A stretch of DNA of 15,122 nt from Prevotella sp. UBA1395 (lineage in GTDB: Bacteria > Bacteroidota > Bacteroidia > Bacteroidales > Bacteroidaceae): NCBI GenBank assembly GCA_002305235.1, contig DBQL01000018.1, positions 4,262 through 19,383 of the forward strand, in the 5' to 3' direction. Numbering within the stretch: position 1 is the stretch's first letter; every line of letters starts with the position of its first letter. The translations under genes and the position numbers were made by a program. The notes beneath the pieces were generated by a model, which saw nothing but the letters and a program-made list of their open reading frames with translations, did not search any database and had not been told where the DNA came from. Shown here one piece after another: positions 1-7,674 of this stretch.

Positions 1-1
1 T

Positions 2-191
2 TCGCCTCGCGATAACTATCCAATCGCGCAGCGATTGCTATCTTTTCGCGTGACGAAAGAGGCCCAATCACGACCCGTCGGCAATGGAAACGGGTGGCGA
101 TTGGGCCTCGAACGCGCGACGCGCAGATGGTTTGGGTCGAAAAAACAGGCCGCGGGTCATTGAAAACGGCTATTTCACGACATCATGAAAA
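2..191 (+). repeat. Degenerate 22-bp-period repeat array A
   Basis: The gene-free 3' flank of copA holds a run of related units of roughly 21-25 bp, read on the plus strand: starts near 14 (aactatccaatcgcg), 37 (gctatcttttcgcg), 59 (gaggcccaatcacg), 103 (gggcctcgaacgcg), 146 (caggccgcgggtc) and 167 (cggctatttcacg). Units tend to begin with GGCTAT or GGCC, hold a CGCG-like core and end in GAAA. The two units at 14-58 closely resemble the units at 7933-7977. There is no conserved spacer and no protein coding. Boundaries are approximate because the units are diverged. Confidence 0.55.
60..108. repeat. Inverted repeat inside array A
   Basis: Arms 60-77 and 91-108 are complementary over 18 bp with two mismatches; the outer 10 bp (aggcccaatc / gattgggcct) are perfect. 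The loop is 13 nt. No T-run follows it on either strand, so it is not a classical intrinsic terminator. It could fold in a read-through copA transcript, or it may be two array units in opposite orientation. Confidence 0.6.
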
Positions 192-202
192 TTATCTTCA
201 AG

Positions 203-225
203 AAAAATGATGATGAATCATTTTT
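203..225 (-). terminator. Probable terminator of copZ-copA
   Basis: A perfect 9-bp inverted repeat (aaaaatgat / atcattttt, loop 5 nt) begins about 20 nt after the copA stop. On the minus strand the 3' arm ends in five T followed by CTT, giving a hairpin with a U-tract. The stem is AT-rich, so efficiency is uncertain. Confidence 0.5.
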
Positions 226-244
226 ACAATGCTGCCATCTCATC

Positions 245-2314
245 CTACTTCGTGAAATGCAGCCTGAGGCTGTTGAGCACCACGCTGACGCTCGAGAATG
301 CCATCAGGGCAGAGGCCCACATCGGCGTGAGCTGGAAGTCGATGTCGAACAGGTGGAGCACGCCCGCGGCCAACGGTATGCAGACAATGTTATAGATAAA
401 GGCCCAGAAGAGGTTTTGCCCTATCATGTCTACGGTCTTGCCGCTGAGCCGAACCGCATCGGGAATGGCCCGCAGGTCATCGGTCATGAGCGTCACCTGT
501 GCCACGTCCATCGCCACATCGGTGCCCTTGCCGATGGCAATGCTCACATCGGCCTGCGCCAAGGCCTGCGTGTCGTTCACGCCATCGCCAATCATCGCCA
601 CGCACTTGCCCTCGGCTTGCAACTGCCTCACGAGGTTTTCCTTGTCTGTGGGCAACACCTTGGAGCGATAATGGGCTATGCCCGCCTTGTCGGCCCAGTA
701 GGCCACGGCCTCGTCTTTGTCACCACTCATCAGGTAGATGTCAATGCCGTGGCGGCGCAACGCCTCAACAGCCTCGCGGGCGTGGGGCTTCAACGTCTCG
801 CGCTCTTCCAAGGGCAGCGCGTCGGCCTTGGTGAAATCGATGTTGGGATTGGGCACGGTCAGCGTGCCGGTCTTGTCGCTCACGAGCACGTCTATCTTGC
901 GCAGGCGCTCCAATGCCGTGGCATCCTTGATGAGAACCTGTCGGCGGGCGGCCTTGCCAATGCCCACCACGAGGGCCGTGGGAGTGGCCAATCCCATCGC
1001 GCAGGGACATGCCACCACCAGCACCGCAACGGCGCTGAGCACCGCATGGGGCAGGTAGGCGCTGCCACCGATGAGCCACCATGCCAAGAAGGTAATCAGG
1101 GCGATGGCGGCCACCACCGGAACGAAATACATCACAACCCTGTCTACAATGCGCTGTACGGGGGCTTTGGAGCCTTGTGCCTCCTGAACCATACGGATGA
1201 TATGTGCCAATGCCGTGTTCTCGCCAATCTCACGGGCTCTCATGCGAAACTTGCCCTGATTGGGAATGGTGCCGGCCAGCACACGCGAACCCACCCGCTT
1301 CTCGGCCGGGGTAGGCTCGCCGGTGATCATACTTTCATCGACGTAGGCCGCGTCGGCAGTCATAAACGATGTGGCCCACGTCACTTCGCCATCGACAGGA
1401 ACCTTCTCTCCCGGCCGCACCTCGATGATGTCGCCCACCTCGATGGTGGAGATGGGCACCTCGAGAATGGTCTCCTCAAGTCTCTCTTCAACAGAAGCGG
1501 AAGCCTCCGGCGCACCGGAGGGGATGGCAGATGGTTGTGACGACAGGGCTGAAAGATGGTCTTTCGGTGCCTCTGCCGTTTGCGTCACTCTCCCATCGGA
1601 GGGGGTAGGAGTGGCCGGAACCGGCCTCTCGACAACTCTCGCCGTCTTGGGTGCCATGCCCATGAGCTGCCTGATGGAACTCGTGGTGCTATCCTTGGCT
1701 CGCTCTTCCAACAGTCGGCCGGTGAGAACGAAGGTGATGATCATCACGCTCGCGTCGAAATAGGTATGCCACTCTATGCCGCGACTGCCCCATACGGCGT
1801 CTCCCCAGAAGGTGTTGAACGCGCTGAAGAGGAACGCGATGGCCGTGGAAAGGGCCACAAGGCTGTCCATGCCGGTCGAGAAATGGCGCAGCTGGCGGAC
1901 TGCCGTGATGTAGAACGCCCTACCGCAATACAGCAGATTGACCGCGGCCAACAACAGAGCGACCTGATTGGAGATGTCGCGACCGCCCAAAGGAAGCCAC
2001 CCCATAGACACGCTCATCACCGCAACGGAGAGTATCCACGACAGGATGGTCTTGCGCCTCAGCAGGGTAAACTCCCGCCGTTGAATCTCCTCGACCGAGG
2101 TATCCTTGTCGATGATGAGGTCATAGCCTATGGAGTTGACCTCTTGCTTCATCGTCTCGAGCGAGATTTCCTCCGGATCGAAGTCGACAGTGACACTTCG
2201 TCCGGGCAGGCTCACGGCAGCATGGGCTATGCCCGAGAGCGCGTTCAGCTTACGCTCGATATTGGCCGAGCAGGCCGCGCAGGCCATGCCGACCACCGGA
2301 ATGATTTGTTTCAT
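245..2314 (-). CDS. copA: Copper-exporting P1B-type ATPase with reduced nucleotide-binding domain
   Basis: Inner-membrane Cu(I) pump of 689 aa that uses ATP to export copper from the cytoplasm. One N-terminal HMA domain carries GMACAAC (Cys12, Cys15). Eight hydrophobic segments lie near 89-105, 116-130, 148-168, 186-200, 393-417, 425-450, 634-652 and 663-682. TGEP is at 331-334, the metal-site CPC at 436-438, the phosphorylated Asp480 in DKTGT, GDGVND at 576-581, and the Cu(I)-type TM7/TM8 residues Y641-N642 and M671/S674-S675 are present. Odd: only about 97 residues separate Asp480 from Asp577, where family members usually have about 190-220, and no HP motif of the N domain is visible. A Pro/Ala/Ser-rich insertion of roughly 50 residues (about 228-283) lies before the PGEKVPVDG actuator motif. 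The frame is intact throughout. It lies 12 nt after copZ in the same operon. Confidence 0.93.
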   Translation of the reverse strand: MKQIIPVVGMACAACSANIERKLNALSGIAHAAVSLPGRSVTVDFDPEEISLETMKQEVNSIGYDLIIDKDTSVEEIQRREFTLLRRKTILSWILSVAVMSVSMGWLPLGGRDISNQVALLLAAVNLLYCGRAFYITAVRQLRHFSTGMDSLVALSTAIAFLFSAFNTFWGDAVWGSRGIEWHTYFDASVMIITFVLTGRLLEERAKDSTTSSIRQLMGMAPKTARVVERPVPATPTPSDGRVTQTAEAPKDHLSALSSQPSAIPSGAPEASASVEERLEETILEVPISTIEVGDIIEVRPGEKVPVDGEVTWATSFMTADAAYVDESMITGEPTPAEKRVGSRVLAGTIPNQGKFRMRAREIGENTALAHIIRMVQEAQGSKAPVQRIVDRVVMYFVPVVAAIALITFLAWWLIGGSAYLPHAVLSAVAVLVVACPCAMGLATPTALVVGIGKAARRQVLIKDATALERLRKIDVLVSDKTGTLTVPNPNIDFTKADALPLEERETLKPHAREAVEALRRHGIDIYLMSGDKDEAVAYWADKAGIAHYRSKVLPTDKENLVRQLQAEGKCVAMIGDGVNDTQALAQADVSIAIGKGTDVAMDVAQVTLMTDDLRAIPDAVRLSGKTVDMIGQNLFWAFIYNIVCIPLAAGVLHLFDIDFQLTPMWASALMAFSSVSVVLNSLRLHFTK

Positions 2315-2326
2315 GGGGCGACAGGA

Positions 2327-2539
2327 TTAAAGGGTCATCTCATATCGTCCCGAGTCAGCGACCGCCGACCGCATCTCGGCCGGAGAAACGGCATCGGCAT
2401 CATATTCCACCGTGACGCTCTTTTGAGCCAAGCTCACCTCGGCGCGGGTCACACCACGCAGAGACGTGAGGGCGTTCTCGACGTTGGCCTTGCAATGTTC
2501 ACACTTCATTCCAGTTACTTCAAATGTCTTGGTTTCCAT
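2327..2539 (-). CDS. copZ: CopZ-like copper chaperone (single HMA domain)
   Basis: A 70-aa cytoplasmic protein consisting of one heavy-metal-associated domain, with GMKCEHC (Cys13, Cys16) and the usual beta-alpha-beta-beta-alpha-beta pattern. Proteins of this type bind Cu(I) and hand it to the ATPase or to regulators. The ATG at 2539 is chosen over an upstream start at 2605 because the HMA fold begins directly after it (METKTFEVTGMKC) and the longer start would place the first codons over the palindromic promoter. It is the first gene of the copZ-copA unit, with 12 nt between the genes. Copper as the metal is inferred from the neighbouring CopA-type pump. Confidence 0.9.
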   Translation of the reverse strand: METKTFEVTGMKCEHCKANVENALTSLRGVTRAEVSLAQKSVTVEYDADAVSPAEMRSAVADSGRYEMTL

Positions 2540-2592
2540 CTTGATATTTATTTTAAATGTCGACAGATTACTGTCGGTAGCGCCAATATACG

Positions 2593-2629
2593 ATTGACCC
2601 TGCAAAGGTAGCGCCTTTGCAGGGTCGAT
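2593..2629 (-). promoter_or_regulatory. Palindromic promoter/operator region of copZ-copA
   Basis: Perfect 13-bp arms 2596-2608 and 2614-2626 flank a 5-nt centre; allowing one G-T pair, the symmetry extends to 2593-2629. On the minus strand the downstream arm overlaps a TAnnTTTG-type -7 box (TACCTTTG, 2610 to 2603), about 65 nt before the copZ ATG. No convincing -33 TTTG is seen about 20 bp upstream, which fits an activator-dependent promoter. The regulator is not known from sequence; the HMA-AraC gene just upstream is the obvious candidate. Confidence 0.5.
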
Positions 2630-2847
2630 GTGTTACGGAATTATGGATGTATGTTACAAGTTTATTGCCGGGTGTGTGACGGGAAACCTGTCGGGGTTGG
2701 TCATGTCGGCGACTTCCCGCCACTTCTGTCGGAAGACCGGATGATGGGTATTCTCTTGCCCAAGCCATTCTGACGCCTGCCCGACTCATCGCAACTTATA
2801 TGGCAGAAACAGCCTTACACGCCGATTTCTGTTTCCACTCGCCATGC

Positions 2848-3414
2848 CTAAAGACTGTCGAGCTGTCTTCGTACGGGCTTTTTCATGGCCTTAAACTCAG
2901 ATGGTTTCATGCCCGTGACACTCTTAAACTGGGTGGAGAGATAGGCCACACTGGAGTAATTCATGCTCATGGCAATCTCGGTGAGCGTCATCTCGTCGTA
3001 GGTCAACAGTTCTTTCACCCGCTCGATGCGCAGTTCTATGTAGTAGCGCTCGATGGTTTTGCCCTCCGTTTCGGAAAAGACTTTCGACAATCCGCTATAA
3101 TCTTGATGCAGCGTTTGGGCGAGATAGTCGCTGATATTGACCGCCGACCGGTTGTCATGATAATGCACCAGCTTCACGAGTGCACTCTTGATCATGTCGA
3201 TGGTCTGCCGTTTCCGGTCGTCGAGCAGCTCGAAGCCGAGGTCGTCCAAGCGTTGGCGGAGTTGCGTGCGCTGCTCATCGGTGATGTCGCCATCGACGAT
3301 TACCTCGCCCAAGTCGACGTTGACGGGGATAAGCCCCACCGTTTTCAGGGTCTGCCCGACCGCCATTCGACAGCGGTCACAGACCATATTCTTGATGTAT
3401 AACTTTGTCATCAT
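2848..3414 (-). CDS. HMA-like domain fused to AraC-type HTH: candidate metal-responsive regulator
   Basis: A 188-aa cytoplasmic protein. Residues 1-65 look like an HMA-type ferredoxin fold with the metal-binding pair in NMVCDRC (Cys12, Cys15). After a short linker, about residues 90-180 form an AraC/XylS two-helix DNA-binding domain, including the typical LTEIAMSMNYSSVAYLSTQF and the ending TGMKPSEFKA. AraC proteins usually carry a larger sugar- or effector-binding domain; here the sensor position is taken by a metal-binding module. The ATG at 3414 overlaps the MATE stop as ATGA; a second ATG follows at 3411. Its position between the MATE gene and copZ-copA suggests copper-responsive control of this block; that function is inference. 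No clear intrinsic terminator follows it. Confidence 0.85.
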   Translation of the reverse strand: MMTKLYIKNMVCDRCRMAVGQTLKTVGLIPVNVDLGEVIVDGDITDEQRTQLRQRLDDLGFELLDDRKRQTIDMIKSALVKLVHYHDNRSAVNISDYLAQTLHQDYSGLSKVFSETEGKTIERYYIELRIERVKELLTYDEMTLTEIAMSMNYSSVAYLSTQFKSVTGMKPSEFKAMKKPVRRQLDSL

Positions 3415-4802
3415 ATCTCGATTGATGGTGAATGGTCTGCCGAGGAAATCTTCACGGCCTGTTGTTCGCGTGCGAATTCCTTGAACGTATAGGTCATAAT
3501 GGGTATGGTGAAGGCAAAGGTGAGGATGTCACTCACGGCCTGACACATCTCCACGCCTTGCAAACCAAACCATGACGGCAGCAGCAGGATGAGCGGAATG
3601 AAAAACAATCCCTGTCGCGATGCTGCCAAAAAGTTGGCCCGCCAAGGCTTGCGGCAGGTCTGCGCAAGCATGTTGCCGGCAATGACAAAGGCCGTTAGGG
3701 GGTAGGTGCACAACTGCCAGCGAAGCGCTGCAACCCCCACGGCAATCACATCGGGATCGTTTCGGAACACGCCGATGAGCTTACCGCTGAAAATCCAACC
3801 CATGATGGCACAGACTATCAGGAACAATGTACCCATCCTGACGGTGAACCGATAGGCCGATTTCAGCCTATCGTACATGCCGGCACCGTAGCAAAAGCCG
3901 CAAACAGGCTGAAAACCCTGCCCCAATCCGATAACAACGGCCAATACCAACATGGAGATCCGGCTCACGATGCTCATGCCGGCAATGGCCGAATCGCCGT
4001 AAACGCCGGCCGCAACATTGAGTGACATGGTGGCGAGACTGGCCAAACCCTGTCGTGACAACGACGGACTGCCTCCGTAAAAGATCTCTTTGAACTGTGC
4101 CCATGAGACGGAAAAATGACGGAAACGAATAGCGATGTTCTCGCCTTGGCGCGACATATACAGCAGGATAAAGAACGAGACCGCCTGCCCGATGACCGTT
4201 GCCCATGCCGCTCCGGATAGTCCCCAGCCCATTCCGAAGATGAGAATGGGATCGAGCACGATATTGAGCAGGGCACCGGTCACCGTTCCATACATGGCCA
4301 AAGCGGCGTTGCCCTGCAGCCTCATCTGATTGTTCAGCGTCAGAGAAGAGGTGAGAAAAGGTGCGCCGAGCAGCACGACGCCCATGTATTCCAGCGTATA
4401 GGGCAATACAGTGGGCGTGCTGCCCAAGAGTTTGGACAGTGGAGTGAGGAATATCTCACCCAAGACGAGGATCAACAAGCCTGCGGCGAACGACTGAAAG
4501 AATCCCGACGAGGCCATTTTCTCGGCATTGTCGCGCCGCCGTGCGCCCAGTTCGCGAGAGATATAATTGCCCGATCCATGTCCGAAGAAGAAACCCACGG
4601 CCTGCACGAAGAACATCATCGAGAACACAACCCCCACCGCTGCCGTAGCCTGTGTGTCGATACGGCCCACGAAAAAGGTGTCGGCGAGATTGTAAATGCT
4701 CGTCACAAGCATCGAAATCACCGTAGGGACGGCCATCGTGAAAATCACCTTGGGGATGGGAGCCTGTGTCAAATATGTATAGTTGTCTGTCTGACCGTGC
4801 AT
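3411..4802 (-). CDS. MATE-family multidrug/cation efflux transporter
   Basis: A 463-aa inner-membrane protein with about 12 hydrophobic segments in two MATE repeats. Recognisable family sequence includes NLADTFFVGRID (about 38-49), GSGNYISRELGARR (about 76-89), LDPILIFGMGWGLSGAAWAT and, in the second half, GLGQGFQPVCGFCYGAG. It resembles MepA/NorM-like Na+ or H+ antiporters that expel cationic drugs. The substrate cannot be read from sequence. Its stop overlaps the start of the HMA-AraC gene by 4 bp, so the two are probably translationally coupled, linking the transporter to metal-dependent control. The ATG at 4802 is the first Met of a conserved-looking N terminus. A lone -7 box lies 24-31 nt upstream. 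Confidence 0.9.
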   Translation of the reverse strand: MHGQTDNYTYLTQAPIPKVIFTMAVPTVISMLVTSIYNLADTFFVGRIDTQATAAVGVVFSMMFFVQAVGFFFGHGSGNYISRELGARRRDNAEKMASSGFFQSFAAGLLILVLGEIFLTPLSKLLGSTPTVLPYTLEYMGVVLLGAPFLTSSLTLNNQMRLQGNAALAMYGTVTGALLNIVLDPILIFGMGWGLSGAAWATVIGQAVSFFILLYMSRQGENIAIRFRHFSVSWAQFKEIFYGGSPSLSRQGLASLATMSLNVAAGVYGDSAIAGMSIVSRISMLVLAVVIGLGQGFQPVCGFCYGAGMYDRLKSAYRFTVRMGTLFLIVCAIMGWIFSGKLIGVFRNDPDVIAVGVAALRWQLCTYPLTAFVIAGNMLAQTCRKPWRANFLAASRQGLFFIPLILLLPSWFGLQGVEMCQAVSDILTFAFTIPIMTYTFKEFAREQQAVKISSADHSPSIEI

Positions 4803-4825
4803 GGATGCAATTTTTTTCTATCGTG

Positions 4826-4833
4826 CAAAGATA
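4826..4833 (-). promoter_or_regulatory. -7 box of the MATE-regulator transcript
   Basis: On the minus strand this reads TATCTTTG, a match to the Bacteroidetes -7 consensus TAnnTTTG, 23 nt before the MATE ATG. A good -33 element is not visible at 19-22 bp spacing. Confidence 0.45.
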
Positions 4834-4914
4834 GCAAATCGCGGTGACACTGAACCCGTCTTTACCTTTTTTTACCTTTCAAGAAAATGGGCGATCGTGC
4901 CCGCATGGGGCAAC

Positions 4915-4949
4915 AAAAAAATGCCGAGGCATACGGAGATGCTTCGGCA
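4915..4949 (-). terminator. Intrinsic terminator of the WecB-like gene
   Basis: Arms 4922-4932 and 4939-4949 form an 11-bp stem with a single G-U pair and a 6-nt loop. On the minus strand the stem is followed at once by seven T (4921-4915) and then GTT. It starts about 53 nt after the stop codon at 5003, a textbook Rho-independent terminator. Confidence 0.85.
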
Positions 4950-5002
4950 GAAGATGATTTTCTGATTTTATACGGTCGCACAAACGGCGGTATGCCGGCG
5001 GC

Positions 5003-6097
5003 TCAACGCTGTTCCAAGAGAATCTGCACGATGCGCTCGGCCGACCGTCCGTCCCATCTGTCGGGCAGATTACCGCTCTTCCATTGTCCCGAGACCATAT
5101 TCCGGAACTCCTCGCCCAGTTGTTCGGCATCCTCACCCACCAGTATGTTGGTGCCCACCTTGACCGTTTCCTCGTGCTCGGTATAGCTGTTGAGCGTGAT
5201 ACACGGCACCTGATTGAACGTCGCCTCCTCGGCCACATTACCCGAATCGGTAATGATGCCGGCGGCATGTGCGGTGAGATACGAGAACTCGAGATAGGGC
5301 ATCGGGTCGACCAAGGTCAATGCGGGAGTCTCCATAAGCCCCTGACACTCTTCCACGACACTCTTGGCCAGTCCCCGCAGGGGTGCGACGATGGGCATGC
5401 CGTTGTTGTTTCGGGCCACCGACTCCAGCATTTGCCCGAGGTTTTCCTTGTTCTCGATGAGTGCTTTGCGATTGAGCGTGAACACCACGTACCGCTTTTC
5501 CTCCAACCCCAACGCATCGAAGACCGCGGGACGCACCAACCGATTGCGGTTGAAACGCAGGTTGTCGATGAGCACATTGCCCACCATATAAACCTTGGAA
5601 AGCTCCGCACCCTCGCGGTTGGCTATGGAGTTGTTGCTCATTCCGGCAGTGAACAGGATGTCTGACAGGCCGTCGATGACCAACCGGTTGATCTCTTTCG
5701 GCATGCGGATGTCGAACGATCGCGTGCCGGCCGCCAAGTGGACGAGCCGCAACCCCTGCTTCTTGGTGACGATGGCCGTGGCCATTGTCGATGCCAAGTC
5801 GTCTACCACAATGACCGTGTCGGTGGGATTCTGTCGCAGATAGTTCTCGAAAGCCGACATGACCTGCCCGGTCAGTTCGTTGAGATTGACACAGGTCACG
5901 CCGAGACACACATCGGGACGCCGTACCTGCAAATCGTCGAACAACCCGTTTTCGAGTGTCGGATCATCCTCCGCACCGGTGAAAACCAGTTTGAAATCCA
6001 CGTTCTTACCTTGCCCTTGGGCAGCCTCTATGGCTCTGATGACCGGCGCCACCTTGATGAAATTGGGTCGTGCGCCACAAACAATGCATATATTCAT
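5003..6097 (-). CDS. WecB-like protein (UDP-GlcNAc 2-epimerase fold) lacking key catalytic residues
   Basis: A 364-aa GT-B-fold protein of the non-hydrolysing UDP-N-acetylglucosamine 2-epimerase family: GARPNFIKVAPVIRAI at 8-23, MPKEINR near 132-138, VYMVGNVLIDN, and ITDSGNVAEEATFNQVP in the C-terminal half. The usual active-site set is partly lost. The expected HVEAGLR reads HLAAGTR (Glu replaced by Ala122), the HR.EN motif reads NRKAL (His replaced by Asn209), TGxH reads TGAEDD, and the later P.H reads PLR. An Asp in VVDD (99-100) and Glu135 remain. It may be a paralogue with another activity or a non-catalytic one. The ATG at 6097 is preferred over a TTG at 6103 because AGGA stands about 8 nt before it. 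It is monocistronic, with its own promoter and terminator and no sugar-pathway neighbours. Confidence 0.8.
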   Translation of the reverse strand: MNICIVCGARPNFIKVAPVIRAIEAAQGQGKNVDFKLVFTGAEDDPTLENGLFDDLQVRRPDVCLGVTCVNLNELTGQVMSAFENYLRQNPTDTVIVVDDLASTMATAIVTKKQGLRLVHLAAGTRSFDIRMPKEINRLVIDGLSDILFTAGMSNNSIANREGAELSKVYMVGNVLIDNLRFNRNRLVRPAVFDALGLEEKRYVVFTLNRKALIENKENLGQMLESVARNNNGMPIVAPLRGLAKSVVEECQGLMETPALTLVDPMPYLEFSYLTAHAAGIITDSGNVAEEATFNQVPCITLNSYTEHEETVKVGTNILVGEDAEQLGEEFRNMVSGQWKSGNLPDRWDGRSAERIVQILLEQR

Positions 6098-6118
6098 TAT
6101 CAATATCCTATTTTAGCG

Positions 6119-6150
6119 CAAAAGTAATCATTTTTTAGGGGCGGAACAAA
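6119..6150 (-). promoter_or_regulatory. Bacteroidetes-type promoter of the WecB-like gene
   Basis: On the minus strand TTTG (6150-6147), a 20-bp spacer and TACTTTTG (6126-6119) match the Bacteroidetes primary sigma consensus TTTG-N19/22-TAnnTTTG. The -7 box ends 21 nt before the ATG at 6097. Confidence 0.75.
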
Positions 6151-6196
6151 CATTGCGCGATCATTTTGCCAATAACTTGTGCACCACCCCCTCAAA

Positions 6197-7144
6197 TTAC
6201 TGCTTGAAAAGCTCCTTGATGCCTCCGAGACTGCCCATGATGTTGGTAGCCTCGTAGGGCAGGAACACGGTTTTGTTCTGATCGCCTGTGGCAAGCTCCT
6301 GCATCATCTGTATATACTTCTGCGCCAAGAGGTAGTTGGCGGGATTGGTCGATTGTCCCACAGCCTCCGTGATCTTCTCTATGGCGATGGCTTCGGCCTC
6401 GGCCTTGCGGATACGGGCCTGCGCTTCGCCCTCGGCACGCAGTATGGCCTGCTGCTTGTCGGCCTCGGCGCGGTTGATAGTGGCCGTCTTCTCACCCTCC
6501 GACTGGAGGATCTTGGCCTGCTTGTTACCCTCCGAGGTGAGGATTGTGGCACGTTTGTCGCGCTCGGCCTGCATCTGTTTTTCCATAGCCTGCAGCACGC
6601 TCTGTGGCGGAATGATGTCTTGCAGCTCCACGCGGTTTACCTTGATGCCCCACTTGTTGGTGGCATCGTCGAGCACACCACGCAGTCGGGTGTTGATGAT
6701 GTCGCGCGAGGTGAGCGTCTGGTCAAGCTCCATCTCGCCGATGATGTTACGCAGTGTGGTCTGCGTGAGCTTCTCGATGGCGTTGGGCAGGTTGTTGATT
6801 TCATACACAGCCTTGAACGGATCGACAATCTGGAAATAGAGCAGCGCGTTGATCTGCATCTGGATGTTATCCTTGGTAATCACGTTTTGCTTGTCGAAAT
6901 CGTATACCTGCTCGCGCAAGTCGATCACACTGCTGTAGATATACCGTCCCCGTGTCATGGTCACCACGGTCTTAGCGCGGTCGATGAAGGGGATGATGAT
7001 GTTGATGCCGGGCTTGAGCGTGGCGTAATACTTGCCGAGCCGTTCCACGATCATGGTCTCACTCTGGGAGATAATCACGAGTGCCATCTTCACAAAGACG
7101 AGCACGAGGACCACAAGTCCTATCAATACGTATGTTCCAATCAT
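6197..7144 (-). CDS. SPFH/band-7 (stomatin-like) membrane-anchored protein
   Basis: A 315-aa protein with one N-terminal membrane segment (about 3-25), an SPFH/band-7 domain (about 25-185, with VERLGKYYATLKPGINIIIPFID and TLRNIIGEMELDQTLTSRD), and an Ala/Glu/Lys-rich coiled coil from about 186 to 260 with repeated SEG/AEG/AEA steps. Proteins of the QmcA/paraslipin type form large oligomeric membrane rings tied to membrane microdomains and protein quality control. The NfeD partner lies directly upstream (16-nt gap), the usual pairing. No intrinsic terminator was found in the 99 bp before the WecB-like gene, so read-through is possible. Confidence 0.92.
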   Translation of the reverse strand: MIGTYVLIGLVVLVLVFVKMALVIISQSETMIVERLGKYYATLKPGINIIIPFIDRAKTVVTMTRGRYIYSSVIDLREQVYDFDKQNVITKDNIQMQINALLYFQIVDPFKAVYEINNLPNAIEKLTQTTLRNIIGEMELDQTLTSRDIINTRLRGVLDDATNKWGIKVNRVELQDIIPPQSVLQAMEKQMQAERDKRATILTSEGNKQAKILQSEGEKTATINRAEADKQQAILRAEGEAQARIRKAEAEAIAIEKITEAVGQSTNPANYLLAQKYIQMMQELATGDQNKTVFLPYEATNIMGSLGGIKELFKQ

Positions 7145-7160
7145 AATAATATAGGTGTTG

Positions 7161-7610
7161 TTAAAGTTTCTCCACGGTAACGATGATGCTCTCTCGTGCC
7201 ACCACCCTCACTTTCGCGCCCTTGTCCAACGGTTCACTGCCGGCGATGACGGCCTTCCATTCGTCGCCGTCTATCCGCACATAGCCCGCCCCCTGCGGCG
7301 TGATAGGCTCTACGACCACCCCCTCACGCCCGATGAGTGCGTCGGCGTTGCTCGCCCGTCCCGCATCTTCGCGATGAAGATACTTGTATACGAACGGGCG
7401 CACGCCGTACACGCTGACGGCCGAGAACGCGGCAAACACCAGCACCTGAACCCACAACGGCAGCCCCAAAAGCGAGGCCACCACGGCACAGGCCGCGCCA
7501 ATGGCAAAACAGATAAGGTAAAACGTGCCCGAGGATACCTCGAGTATGAGGGCCAGCACGCTGACGAGCGTCCACAGCAACCATAGGTTTTCTTTCAGAT
7601 AGTCTATCAT
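7161..7610 (-). CDS. NfeD-like membrane protein, partner of SPFH protein
   Basis: A 149-aa protein: hydrophobic segments at about 8-28, 30-50 and 52-72, then a soluble C-terminal OB-fold-like NfeD domain (about 90-149; LIGREGVVVEPITPQGAGYVRID, and the GAKVRVVARESIIVTVEK end). This is the short NfeD form (as YbbJ), without the serine-protease domain of the long form. Short NfeD proteins are encoded with SPFH proteins and are thought to help organise or stabilise them. The ATG at 7610 is preferred to a TTG at 7616. It is the first gene of the two-gene unit. Confidence 0.9.
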   Translation of the reverse strand: MIDYLKENLWLLWTLVSVLALILEVSSGTFYLICFAIGAACAVVASLLGLPLWVQVLVFAAFSAVSVYGVRPFVYKYLHREDAGRASNADALIGREGVVVEPITPQGAGYVRIDGDEWKAVIAGSEPLDKGAKVRVVARESIIVTVEKL

Positions 7611-7643
7611 ATTCAACAGGATTAGTGCTTGGGATTACTTGCG

Positions 7644-7674
7644 TAAAGATAGGTGTTTTTTCTCAAAAAAACAA
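7644..7674 (-). promoter_or_regulatory. Promoter of the nfeD-SPFH operon
   Basis: On the minus strand a TTG (7674-7672) is followed after exactly 20 bp by TATCTTTA (7651-7644), one base off the TAnnTTTG -7 consensus. The -7 box ends 33 nt before the nfeD ATG. Confidence 0.6.

Noticed and set aside
60..108. Intrinsic terminator of copA
   Set aside because: The stem is good but no T-run follows on the minus strand and it is about 137 nt past the stop; the hairpin at 203-225 is a better candidate.
185..2611. Long plus-strand open frames opposite copA and copZ
   Set aside because: They are antisense shadows of the copper genes in GC-rich codons; they have no recognisable domains and His/Arg-rich random composition.
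2568..2789. 73-codon minus-strand frame between the HMA-AraC gene and copZ
   Set aside because: It covers the palindromic promoter of copZ and has no family resemblance or ribosome site.
2803..2838. Terminator of the HMA-AraC gene (gaaacag / ctgtttc)
   Set aside because: Only 7 bp with a long loop and no T-run on the minus strand.
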